In this document: one piece after another, positions 1-7,738 of the stretch
Layout: the number at the start of each line of letters is the position of its first letter
How positions within the stretch are numbered: position 1 is the first letter of the stretch
From: an uncultured bacterium
Lineage (GTDB): Bacteria > Bacteroidota > Bacteroidia > Bacteroidales > Marinifilaceae
Assembly: GCA_905216195.1 (NCBI GenBank)
Contig: CAJMSX010000056.1
Coordinates: forward strand, 1-22,128
Direction of reading: 5' to 3'
DNA length: 22,128 nt
Translations under genes and position numbers: made by a program
The notes under the pieces: model-generated
Databases searched by the model: none
Seen by the model: only the letters and a program-made list of their open reading frames with translations
What the model was told of the DNA's origin: nothing

Positions 1-112
1 CCCGTATGTTTTTTGAAATAGCCGGTTGGGATAGATATAATTCTTCAGCTACGCGGGTGGTGTTGGGGTTTTTGGCCAGCCGGTAAAATACTTTATACTT
101 GTGGTCGAGCAT
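1..112 (-). CDS. LysR-type transcriptional regulator, N-terminal fragment (cut by window edge)
   Basis: Reading the minus strand from an ATG at 112 gives about 37 residues beginning MLDHKYKVFYRLAKN and continuing to LYLSQPAISKNIR before the window ends. This is the start of the LysR winged helix-turn-helix: the FYRLAKN helix, the VAEELYLSQPAIS recognition helix and the K-I-R that follows are characteristic. Only the DNA-binding part is visible, so the effector domain and target are unknown. No in-frame ATG lies just upstream of 112, which supports this start. The gene is divergent from the V-type ATPase operon, 283 bp away, an arrangement in which LysR proteins often control the neighbouring promoter; whether this one does is not shown by the sequence. 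Confidence 0.8.
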   Translation of the reverse strand, partial: MLDHKYKVFYRLAKNPNTTRVAEELYLSQPAISKNIR

Positions 113-255
113 GGAAACAGTCGTTAAATATTCGAATGCAAATTAAAGGAAATTAATCGGCTAAAACAAAAAGCAATTCCTTGCGTAAAAGGAGCGATAA
201 AAAGGAAGAAAAAGTGGTAATTGTCGGTTTAAATCGTTTTAATCCGGTCCATTTA

Positions 256-285
256 TTTGTTATTAAACACAAAAGTACTAATTTG
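256..285 (+). promoter_or_regulatory. candidate Bacteroidetes-type promoter for the V-ATPase operon
   Basis: A TTTG at 256-259 and a second TTTG at 282-285 have the spacing expected for the Bacteroidetes sigma-ABfr promoter (TTTG, about 19 bases, TAnnTTTG). The TA pair of the -7 box is missing (ctaaTTTG at 278-285), so the match is incomplete. It lies about 110 bp upstream of atpE in the 283-bp space between the divergent regulator and the operon. Nothing else structured was found in 113-395. Confidence 0.25.
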
Positions 286-395
286 GAGGCTTGAAACCGG
301 AAGGATTGGCACGAGGGTTGTATAGGAAGTAAATATATTCTTCCGGGGGAAGGTTTGAAATCGAAAGGCAGGAATACTCAAAATTAGAAGACGAT

Positions 396-1004
396 ATGGA
401 AAACAAATTAGATCTCTTAACCAAAAAATTGTATGAGGAGGGAGTAAATAAGGCGAATCAGGAAGCAGAAAGGATTATCGCTAAGGCGAGAGAAGAGGCG
501 GCCGCACTGGTAGCGGCTGCTGAAGCCGAAGCAAAGGATATCCGGGCGGCGGCTTTGACGGACTCGGATCATCTGAAGAAAAAAGCGGAGTCGGAAATGA
601 CGTTGAGTGCCCGCCAGGCTATCACCGCTTTAAAACAGTCCATTAGCGGTTTGATTTCCGGTGAAGTCGCTACAGAAATAGCTCGGGCAGGTTTTAAGGA
701 TGCGGATTTCGTAAGAGAAATGCTGGTAACGATTGTGAAGAAATGGGATGTCGCTTCGGGAAATTTAAATCTGGAGGTCATACTGTCGGAGGAGGAAAAA
801 GAACGTTTTGAAAAATATGTAGCCGCCAAATATAAGGAATTGCTGGACCGGGGATTGGAAATTAAAGTGGGAACTACCGGCGGAGCCTTTATCGTTCAGC
901 CCAAAGACGGGGGGTATCAGATTGCTTTTTCAGAGGAGTTGTTCGAGGCATTTTTTAATCAGTATATGCGGAGTTTCACGAAGAAATTGTTGTATGAGAA
1001 TTGA
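396..1004 (+). CDS. atpE: V-type ATP synthase subunit E (peripheral stalk)
   Basis: A 202-residue protein, the usual size of V/A-type subunit E, which forms the peripheral stalk holding the A3B3 head against rotation. Residues about 1-70 are a long charged, alanine-rich helix (for example EAERIIAKAREEAAALVAAA) of the coiled-coil type that pairs with subunit G/H in other organisms. The C-terminal half (about 75-200) is the globular mixed alpha/beta part that contacts the head. It is the first gene of the operon and the ATG at 396 follows an A-rich leader, not a clear Shine-Dalgarno. No separate G/H subunit gene is visible nearby, so its coiled-coil partner is unknown. Confidence 0.9.
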   Translation: MENKLDLLTKKLYEEGVNKANQEAERIIAKAREEAAALVAAAEAEAKDIRAAALTDSDHLKKKAESEMTLSARQAITALKQSISGLISGEVATEIARAGFKDADFVREMLVTIVKKWDVASGNLNLEVILSEEEKERFEKYVAAKYKELLDRGLEIKVGTTGGAFIVQPKDGGYQIAFSEELFEAFFNQYMRSFTKKLLYEN

Positions 1005-1083
1005 AAATTCCGGATGTATAATTTTGAGGTATAAGCTGGCGGGAGAATGGTTTAAGGTATATATGAGATTAAAATCGAGCTGA

Positions 1084-1899
1084 ATGGATTATATCGCTTT
1101 TATTGCCGGGTTACCGGAACTGGCTTGGGACGACCGGAAATTGTCGTTGACGGTGGCGGAGTTCAGAATACAGCTGAAAGATTATATCAGCGGTAAGGAT
1201 GAAAAACTATTGGATTTATTTTTTCTTCCCAATGATAATGCGCAGGTGCTGCGTTTGCTGGGCAAATTAGGACCGGATCCGGCTTTGAAAACGGTTTATC
1301 CGGAGAAAATGCTGGAGGAAGAGGTACAGGAACCGGGCCCGGAATTGCCTGCCTATCTCCGGGAATTTATCACGGATTTTAAAGAGGAACGCCTTAAGTA
1401 TGAGTTGACGCCGGAAAATGTGTTAAGCTGGATGTATTACGAGTACATGATGAAGTCGGAGAACTCTTTGGTCAGAGCGTATGCCGAATTTTCCATGAAT
1501 CTGAAAAACCTGGTAACGGCCTTGAATAGCCGCAAGTACGGTTTGGAAGTAGCGAAAGAAGTCATCGGAGATAATGAATTCGCTACGGCTTTACGGAATT
1601 CGAATGCCAAGGATTTCGGGCTGTCCATGGATTATCCCTATGTGGAGAAGGTTATTTCTCTGATGGAGAATGATCATCTCGTCGAACGGGAAAGAGGGTT
1701 GGATTTGTTGATCTGGAATTTTTTAGATGAAGCGGTGATTTTCGAATATTTTTCCATAGAGAAAGTGATCAGTTATATGTTGAAATTAATGATTGTGGAA
1801 AGGTGGAGTAAAATGAATTCGGAATCCGGCCGGAAAGTATTTATGGAACTTGTCGAAAAATTCCGGAAAAGTTTCGAATTTGAAGAACAGTTTAAATAG
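1084..1899 (+). CDS. DUF2764 family V-ATPase-associated protein
   Basis: A 271-residue soluble protein with no signal peptide or membrane segment. The opening MDYIAFIAGLPELAWDD and the acidic, helix-rich body match the DUF2764 family, which is known mainly from Bacteroidetes V-type ATPase operons between atpE and atpA. Its function is not established. In classical V/A-type operons this region of the operon carries subunits C and F, which are both missing here; the size and the largely helical, leucine-rich composition are compatible with a replacement for subunit C (the socket joining rotor shaft and c-ring), but that is inference. The ATG at 1084 directly abuts the TGA of an upstream six-codon reading frame (1063-1083) and lies 13 bases after an AAAATCGAG element similar to that before the other ATPase genes. 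Confidence 0.8.
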   Translation: MDYIAFIAGLPELAWDDRKLSLTVAEFRIQLKDYISGKDEKLLDLFFLPNDNAQVLRLLGKLGPDPALKTVYPEKMLEEEVQEPGPELPAYLREFITDFKEERLKYELTPENVLSWMYYEYMMKSENSLVRAYAEFSMNLKNLVTALNSRKYGLEVAKEVIGDNEFATALRNSNAKDFGLSMDYPYVEKVISLMENDHLVERERGLDLLIWNFLDEAVIFEYFSIEKVISYMLKLMIVERWSKMNSESGRKVFMELVEKFRKSFEFEEQFK

Positions 1900-1968
1900 T
1901 AATTCACGATAATAGAATGACGCTCCTTATACGGAAAGGTCGTACATGAGATCAAAAATCGAACAGAG

Positions 1969-3726
1969 ATGAATAAAACACAAGGAAAAGTTCACAGTAT
2001 AATCTCTAACCTGGTATTGGTAAAGGTAGAAGGTCCCGTTTCCCAGAATGAAATCTGTTTTATATTGTTGGGAAAAGAACGGTTAATGGCGGAAGTGATC
2101 AAGGTGGTCGGAGATATCGCTTACGTACAGGTTTTCGAGAGTACCCGCGGTTTGAAACCGGGTACGGGCGTGGAATTCGAAAACCATATGCTGGAGGTGA
2201 GTCTGGGACCGGGATTGTTATCGAAAAATTTCGATGGTTTACAGAACGATCTCGATAAAATGACAGGAACCTTTTTGAAAAGGGGGGAGTATACCCCGCC
2301 TTTGGAAGAGGATAAGCTGTGGAGTTTTACTCCTTTGGCTAAAGCGGGCGACCGGGTCCGGGCGGCCGATTGGCTGGGTAATGTAAAAGAAAACTGGCTG
2401 GATCATAAGATTATGGTTCCTTTCAAGCTTTCGGGCGAGTATACGGTGGTTTCCGTAGCTCCGGAGGGAGAATATACATTGAAAGATACGATTGCGGTGC
2501 TCCGCGACCAGAAAGGGGAAAAATTTCCCGTAACTATGGTACAAAAATGGCCGGTAAAAGTAGCCCTCCGGGCTTATGTGGACAAACCCCGTCCTTTCCG
2601 GCAGATGGAAACCGGCGTCCGGGTCATCGATACGATGAATCCGATGCTGGAAGGGGGGACGGGCTTTATTCCCGGACCCTTCGGTACGGGGAAAACCGTT
2701 TTACAGCATGCTTTGGCCCGGTTTGCAGATGCGGATGTCATTATTATGGCCGCCTGTGGCGAACGGGCAAACGAGGTGGTGGAAATATTTACCGAGTTTC
2801 CGAAGTTGCAGGACCCCCGTTCGGGGCGTTCGTTGTATGAACGTACGACTATTATCGCCAATACTTCCAATATGCCGGTGGCTGCCCGTGAAGCTTCTGT
2901 TTACACGGCGATGACGATCGGGGAATATTACAGGACCATGGGGATGAAAGTGTTGTTGTTGGCCGACTCGACCTCCCGTTGGGCTCAGGCTTTGCGGGAA
3001 ATGTCCAACCGGATGGAGGAATTACCGGGTCCGGATGCTTTTCCGATGGATTTGTCGGCCATTATTTCCAATTTTTATTCCCGGGCCGGGATGGTGTATC
3101 TGAATAATGGAAAAACCGGTTCCGTGACCTTTATCGGTACGGTATCGCCGGCCGGAGGTAACCTGAAGGAGCCGGTAACGGAATCTACCAAAAAAGTAGC
3201 CCGTTGTTTTTACGCCCTTTCTCAGGCGCGGGCCGATTCCAAGCGTTATCCCGCTATCGATACCCTGGAATCCTATTCCAAATATTTGGAGTATCCGGAA
3301 TTTATCCGGTTTGCCGAAGAAAAGATTTCGTCTGACTGGATCGGGGACGTGAACGAAGCCCGCAATATGTTGGTGAGAGGCCGGGAAACGGCAGAACAGA
3401 TCGATATATTGGGGGATGATGGAGTACCTTTGGATTATCACGTTATCTTCTGGAAATCGGAATTGATCGACTTTGTCATTTTACAACAGGATGCCTTCGA
3501 TCAGATCGACGGTTCTACTTCTATGGAAAGGCAAAAATATATGTTGAATCGGGTGTTGCAAATCGTACGTTCCGACTTTAATTTCGAGTCTTTTGAAGAG
3601 GTGAATCCTTATTTTAAGAGAATAATCAATGCCTTCAAACAGATGAATTATTCTGAATTCGGTTCCGACAATTTCAAGAAGTATGAGACTGAAGTACAAT
3701 CCATTATTGACGAGAGAAAAAAATAA
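1969..3726 (+). CDS. atpA: V-type ATP synthase subunit A (catalytic)
   Basis: A 585-residue protein of normal length for the catalytic A subunit, which alternates with B in the cytoplasmic head and hydrolyses or makes ATP. The order is an N-terminal beta barrel (about 1-75), the A-specific non-homologous insertion (about 110-195), the nucleotide-binding core and a helical C-terminal domain (about 430-585). The P-loop GPFGTGKT is at residues 236-243, with K242 and T243 as phosphate and magnesium ligands. The catalytic CGER segment is at 263-266, E265 being the expected general base, and a DSTSRWAQALRE helix follows. All key residues are present, so the subunit should be active. The ATG at 1969 overlaps the stop of a short reading frame starting at 1946. 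Confidence 0.97.
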   Translation: MNKTQGKVHSIISNLVLVKVEGPVSQNEICFILLGKERLMAEVIKVVGDIAYVQVFESTRGLKPGTGVEFENHMLEVSLGPGLLSKNFDGLQNDLDKMTGTFLKRGEYTPPLEEDKLWSFTPLAKAGDRVRAADWLGNVKENWLDHKIMVPFKLSGEYTVVSVAPEGEYTLKDTIAVLRDQKGEKFPVTMVQKWPVKVALRAYVDKPRPFRQMETGVRVIDTMNPMLEGGTGFIPGPFGTGKTVLQHALARFADADVIIMAACGERANEVVEIFTEFPKLQDPRSGRSLYERTTIIANTSNMPVAAREASVYTAMTIGEYYRTMGMKVLLLADSTSRWAQALREMSNRMEELPGPDAFPMDLSAIISNFYSRAGMVYLNNGKTGSVTFIGTVSPAGGNLKEPVTESTKKVARCFYALSQARADSKRYPAIDTLESYSKYLEYPEFIRFAEEKISSDWIGDVNEARNMLVRGRETAEQIDILGDDGVPLDYHVIFWKSELIDFVILQQDAFDQIDGSTSMERQKYMLNRVLQIVRSDFNFESFEEVNPYFKRIINAFKQMNYSEFGSDNFKKYETEVQSIIDERKK

Positions 3727-3804
3727 AACGATAATCATCTGAAGTTGGAGAATGCATCCCCGGGGGAGCTTCTGCAGGTATTCGGATTTCCAAAATATAA
3801 CGAT

Positions 3805-5124
3805 ATGACAACAGCTTTTCAAAAAGTTTATACGAAAATCACCCAGATCACCAAGGCTACCTGTTCCTTGAAAGCGCAGGGCGTCGGGAACGATGAGTTG
3901 GCTATAGTGAACGGACGGTTGGCTCAGGTGGTGAAAATCTGGGGCGAAGATATAACGTTGCAGGTATTCTCCGGGACCGAAGGGATTCCGACCGATGCGG
4001 AGATTACATTTTTAGGAAAAGCGCCTACTTTGAAGGTGAGTGAAGATTTATGCGGTCGTTTTTTCAATGCTTTCGGAGAGCCTATCGACGGAGGGCCGGC
4101 CATAGACGGAGAAGAAAGGGAGATCGGCGGTCCGTCCGTCAATCCCGTCCGTCGTAAACAGCCTTCCGAATTGATCGCTACGGGTATTGCCGGTATAGAT
4201 TTGAATAATACCCTGGTTTCGGGACAGAAGATCCCGTTTTTTGCCGATCCCGACCAACCTTATAATCAGGTAATGGCTAATGTGGCTTTACGGGCGGAAA
4301 CCGACCGGATTATTCTGGGAGGGATGGGGTTGACGAACGACGACTATTTGTATTTTAAGAATCTGTTCGATAATGCCGGGGTACTGGATCGGATTGTCAG
4401 CTTTGTCAATACGACGGAAGCTCCTCCCGTGGAGCGTTTGCTGGTGCCGGAGATGGCTTTGACGGCGGCGGAATATTTTGCCGTGGACCGGAATGAAAAA
4501 GTGCTGGTATTATTGACGGATATGACTTTATATGCGGATGCCCTGAGTATAGTCTCCAACCGTATGGATCAGATTCCGTCGAAAGATTCCATGCCCGGTT
4601 CCTTGTATTCCGATTTGGCGAAAATTTATGAAAAAGCGGTGCAGTTTCCTGAAGGAGGATCGATTACCATTATTGCGGTGACGACTTTGTCGGGAGGAGA
4701 TATTACGAATGCGGTTCCCGACAATACGGGATATATTACGGAAGGTCAGTTATTCCTCCGGAAAGATACGGAAATCGGAAAAGTGATCGTAGACCCTTTC
4801 CGCAGTCTCTCGCGTTTGAAACAATTGGTGATTGGAAAAAAGACCCGTAAGGATCATCCCCAGGTAATGAATGCTGCCATCCGTTTGTATGCCGATGCAG
4901 CCAATGCCCGTACGAAGTTGGAAAATGGATTTGATCTGACCGATTACGACAGGCGTACGCTGGAATTTGCAAGGGATTATTCCAACGAATTGCTGGCTAT
5001 AGACGTCAATATCAGTATTACGCAGATGCTGGATACGGCTTGGGAATTGTTCCGGAAATATTTTACCCGGGCAGAACTGGGGATCAAACAGGAAATTGTG
5101 GATGAGTTCGGACATTATCAATAA
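3805..5124 (+). CDS. atpB: V-type ATP synthase subunit B (non-catalytic)
   Basis: The non-catalytic head subunit, paired with A. I place the start at the ATG at 3805, giving 439 residues beginning MTTAFQKVYTKITQ. An in-frame TTG at 3745 would add 20 residues (ENASPGELLQVFG...) that do not look like the family's N-terminus, and it lies almost against the atpA stop. The P-loop is degenerate, as expected for B; the ATGIAGID segment and the ITNAVPDNTGYITEGQ segment are the family landmarks. After TEGQ (residues 312-315 of the 3805 start) the sequence reads L-F-L-R-K-D, so the arginine expected near here as the arginine finger for the A site is R319, apparently one place earlier than in the Enterococcus and Thermus proteins as I recall them. 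Confidence 0.95.
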   Translation: MTTAFQKVYTKITQITKATCSLKAQGVGNDELAIVNGRLAQVVKIWGEDITLQVFSGTEGIPTDAEITFLGKAPTLKVSEDLCGRFFNAFGEPIDGGPAIDGEEREIGGPSVNPVRRKQPSELIATGIAGIDLNNTLVSGQKIPFFADPDQPYNQVMANVALRAETDRIILGGMGLTNDDYLYFKNLFDNAGVLDRIVSFVNTTEAPPVERLLVPEMALTAAEYFAVDRNEKVLVLLTDMTLYADALSIVSNRMDQIPSKDSMPGSLYSDLAKIYEKAVQFPEGGSITIIAVTTLSGGDITNAVPDNTGYITEGQLFLRKDTEIGKVIVDPFRSLSRLKQLVIGKKTRKDHPQVMNAAIRLYADAANARTKLENGFDLTDYDRRTLEFARDYSNELLAIDVNISITQMLDTAWELFRKYFTRAELGIKQEIVDEFGHYQ

Positions 5125-5140
5125 ACGGATGCCGGCAAAA

Positions 5141-5155
5141 GCGGAAAACGTCCGC
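5141..5155 (+). other. small hairpin between atpB and atpD
   Basis: GCGGA-AAACG-TCCGC forms a perfect 5-bp stem with a 5-base loop 16 bases after the atpB stop. No T-run follows, so it is not a terminator. It may affect mRNA processing or translation, or be chance. Confidence 0.35.
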
Positions 5156-5190
5156 CTGTGAACTCGCTATATAAATGGTAACTGGAAAGT

Positions 5191-5784
5191 ATGATTAATT
5201 TTCAATACAATAAAACCTCTCTTCAAAACCTCGACAAGCAATTGAAAATGCGGGTCAGGGCTTTGCCTACTATAAAAAATAAAGAGTCTGCCTTGCGTTC
5301 GGAGGTGAAAAAAGCGAAAGAGGTCGCCGATGAATTCGATGGGAAGCTGGAGAGTATATTGAATGGCATCAACGATATGCTGCAACTTTATGACGAGTAT
5401 ACGCCCGGGATACTGAAAGTAAAAGACGTCACTATGTCGGTGAAAAAAATAGCGGGCGTCAGAACACCGGTTTTGGAAGGAGTGGAGTACGAGCTGAAAA
5501 GCTTCAGTTTGTTTAATGCTCCCCGTTGGTTGCTGGATGGAATTCAGCACATTAAAGAAGTGGTGAATGTTGCCTTGGAAAGAGAATTTTATGTACGTAA
5601 AATGGAATTGCTTGACAAGGCCCGCAAGAAAACCACCCAAAAAGTAAATTTATACGAGAAAGTCCAGATACCGGGTTTTCAGGAAGCTATACGCAAAATT
5701 AAGCGTTTTTTGGAAGATGAGGAAAATTTGTCGAAATCAGCTCAGAAAATCGTGAAGAACCGGAAGGAAAAGGAAGGGGAATGA
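5191..5784 (+). CDS. atpD: V-type ATP synthase subunit D (central shaft)
   Basis: A 197-residue protein, typical length for subunit D, the coiled-coil shaft that rotates inside the A3B3 head. Residues about 1-75 and 120-197 form the two long charged helices (rich in K, E, L, with heptad-like spacing), and the central part (about 80-115, KIAGVRTPVLEGVEYEL) is the short globular tip; the tail ends in highly charged KNRKEKEGE. In other V/A-type enzymes D binds subunit F and sits in subunit C; neither is recognisable in this operon. The ATG at 5191 overlaps a seven-codon reading frame (start 5175) in another phase. Confidence 0.93.
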   Translation: MINFQYNKTSLQNLDKQLKMRVRALPTIKNKESALRSEVKKAKEVADEFDGKLESILNGINDMLQLYDEYTPGILKVKDVTMSVKKIAGVRTPVLEGVEYELKSFSLFNAPRWLLDGIQHIKEVVNVALEREFYVRKMELLDKARKKTTQKVNLYEKVQIPGFQEAIRKIKRFLEDEENLSKSAQKIVKNRKEKEGE

Positions 5785-5790
5785 CGGCGA

Positions 5791-5823
5791 CTTCGGGATT
5801 TCCCTTATGCCGAAATCCGGAAG
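5791..5823 (+). other. intercistronic hairpin between atpD and atpI
   Basis: CTTCGGGATTTC (5791-5802) can pair with GAAATCCGGAAG (5812-5823), 11 of 12 positions, with a 9-base loop. It fills much of the 62-bp gap between atpD and atpI and lacks a T-run, so an mRNA stability or processing element, or a partial attenuator, is more likely than a full terminator. Confidence 0.55.
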
Positions 5824-5846
5824 TGGCCATTTAAAATTGCAGGAAT

Positions 5847-7661
5847 ATGATAGTACCAATGGAAAAATTGTCTCTGCTGATATTCTATAAAGATTATCAG
5901 TCGTTTATCGGAAAACTCCGGGACATGGGCGTTGTTCATATACACGAAGATAAAAAACGTTCGGCTGAAAATGAACATTTGAAACAAAAGCTTTCGATCA
6001 TCCGTCGGATAAACGATATGTTGCGTCTGCTTCGGAAAAGAAGTAGCGAAGGGGGAGAAGCCTTGGTTCCGGAGGAAGAGGGAGCCGACGTTTTACAGCT
6101 GGTGGAAAACCGGATAAAACGCCTGGAACAAATCGATCAGCAGATAGTCTCTTTAGAGAAAGAAGGTACGATTTACCAGCCTTGGGGAGAGATGCCCCGG
6201 GATCCTATCGGAGGATTGAAAGCCTCGGGTTGGGATTTGCGTTTTTTTACGGTGCCTGACCGGAAATATTTACCGGAATGGGAAGAAAAATATAATGCTT
6301 TTGTCGTTAATCAGGAAAAAGGGCAGACCTATTTCGTCACGGTAACTCCGGCGCAAACCCAGCCCGACCTGGAAGCGGAGGCTGTTGTTTTTCCGAAGCT
6401 GGATGCAGCGGATATTCGGAGGAATATCGAAGAATTACAACAGGAAAAGAAAGAGACGGCTTCTTATCTGGACCGGATAGCCCCCGCTGCTATTGATAAA
6501 TTACTCGTGTATCGTATGCAGTTATACGGTGATATGGATGAATTGAAGGTAAAGGACGCGGCTTACGGGGTAATTGACGACAAGGTGATGGCTCTGGAAG
6601 GTTGGGTACCTGCCGGAATAAAGGAAGATACGGCCCGGGAATTATCGGATATGGGCGTATATTATGAATTCGAAAAACCGGAGTTAACGGATAACCCTCC
6701 GATTCAGTTGAAGAATAATAAATTTGCCCGTTTGTTTGAATTTATCGGGGAGTTGTATTCTATGCCGAATTACCGGGAAATTGACCTGACTCCGTTCTTT
6801 GCACCTTTTTTCGTATTGTTCTTCGGTTTTTGTCTGGGAGATGCCGGATACGGACTTTTACTTTTAATAGGATTTTCCATCTATAAAATCAAAGCAAAAC
6901 CGGACATCACACCGATTTTATCCCTGGCCCAGTGGCTAGGTGCCGGGACTGTAGTAATGGGTATCGTCAGCGGTACTTTTTTCGGCATTCAATTGATGGA
7001 AGTACAAATACCTTGGGTCGTCAAGTTCAGAAGTATGATGCTGGATTCCCAGCAGCTGTTCAATCTGGCGCTCATCATCGGTGTGGTACAGATTATTTTC
7101 GGTATGTTTTTAAAGGTTGCGAACTTATGGAAACAATACGGACTTCCGGCGGCTTTTTCGACCATCGGTTGGCTGGTGCTCATCCTGGGAGAAGGAATTT
7201 GTTATTTGCTTTTCAGAGAGGGATATGAAGTGCGTATTCCGATGTATATGGTGGGCGGAATTGCCGGATTACTGATATTTGTGTTTAATAATGTCAAGCG
7301 GAACGTTTTTATCAATATCGGAGCGGGTTTGTGGGATTCTTATAATACCGTAACCGGTTTGCTCGGGGATATACTTTCCTATATCCGGTTGTTTGCTCTC
7401 GGCATTTCAAGTTCCGTACTCGGCTTGGTATTCAATGACTTGGCTATCAATATGAGCGGAGATATACCGGTGCTCAAGCAAGTGATTATGCTGGTTATTC
7501 TGATTTTCGGACACAGTGTGAACCTGTTTATGGCCGGTTTGGGGTCTTTCGTACATCCCATGCGTTTGACGTTCGTCGAATTTTATAAAAATGCCGGTTT
7601 TCAAGGGGGAGGTAAAAAGTACCAGCCTTTTAAAAAACGGGTAGTAAAATCCTCCGATTGA
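5847..7661 (+). CDS. atpI: V-type ATP synthase subunit I (a-type membrane subunit)
   Basis: A 604-residue membrane subunit that holds the half-channels for ions beside the c-ring. Residues 1 to about 310 are the cytoplasmic arm that ties the peripheral stalk to the membrane. From about residue 316 there are seven or eight hydrophobic helices (for example FFVLFFGFCLGDAGYG, LALIIGVVQIIFGMF, VIMLVILIFGHSVNLFMAGL). The SYIRLFALGISSS helix contains R514, the arginine equivalent to the essential arginine of yeast Vph1 that releases the ion from the c-subunit glutamate. Subunit length is near that of other bacterial I subunits. The ATG at 5847 is used; a second in-frame ATG at 5859 would drop only four residues. 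Confidence 0.95.
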   Translation: MIVPMEKLSLLIFYKDYQSFIGKLRDMGVVHIHEDKKRSAENEHLKQKLSIIRRINDMLRLLRKRSSEGGEALVPEEEGADVLQLVENRIKRLEQIDQQIVSLEKEGTIYQPWGEMPRDPIGGLKASGWDLRFFTVPDRKYLPEWEEKYNAFVVNQEKGQTYFVTVTPAQTQPDLEAEAVVFPKLDAADIRRNIEELQQEKKETASYLDRIAPAAIDKLLVYRMQLYGDMDELKVKDAAYGVIDDKVMALEGWVPAGIKEDTARELSDMGVYYEFEKPELTDNPPIQLKNNKFARLFEFIGELYSMPNYREIDLTPFFAPFFVLFFGFCLGDAGYGLLLLIGFSIYKIKAKPDITPILSLAQWLGAGTVVMGIVSGTFFGIQLMEVQIPWVVKFRSMMLDSQQLFNLALIIGVVQIIFGMFLKVANLWKQYGLPAAFSTIGWLVLILGEGICYLLFREGYEVRIPMYMVGGIAGLLIFVFNNVKRNVFINIGAGLWDSYNTVTGLLGDILSYIRLFALGISSSVLGLVFNDLAINMSGDIPVLKQVIMLVILIFGHSVNLFMAGLGSFVHPMRLTFVEFYKNAGFQGGGKKYQPFKKRVVKSSD

Positions 7662-7738
7662 GAGGCTATCGAGGGTAAAGAGAAAGAAGAAAATATAAAA
7701 ATAAATCAATCAAAAATTACAATTAAAATCAGAAGATT

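Noticed and set aside
1019..1026. TAATTTTG, a perfect TAnnTTTG -7 box upstream of the DUF2764 gene
   Set aside because: No TTTG lies at the right distance upstream, so it is probably chance in an AT-rich gap inside the operon.
2547..2914. Plus-strand open frames in the other phases over the atpA P-loop region
   Set aside because: Out-of-frame shadows of atpA; the encoded proteins show no recognisable features.
3745..3804. An N-terminal extension of AtpB from a TTG at 3745
   Set aside because: The added residues do not look like a B-subunit N-terminus and an ATG at 3805 gives a family-like start and length.
3022..5121. Several long minus-strand open frames opposite atpA and atpB (for example 3022-3441 and 4750-5121)
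   Set aside because: They lie wholly inside well-supported genes, have no family features and follow from the codon bias of the sense strand.
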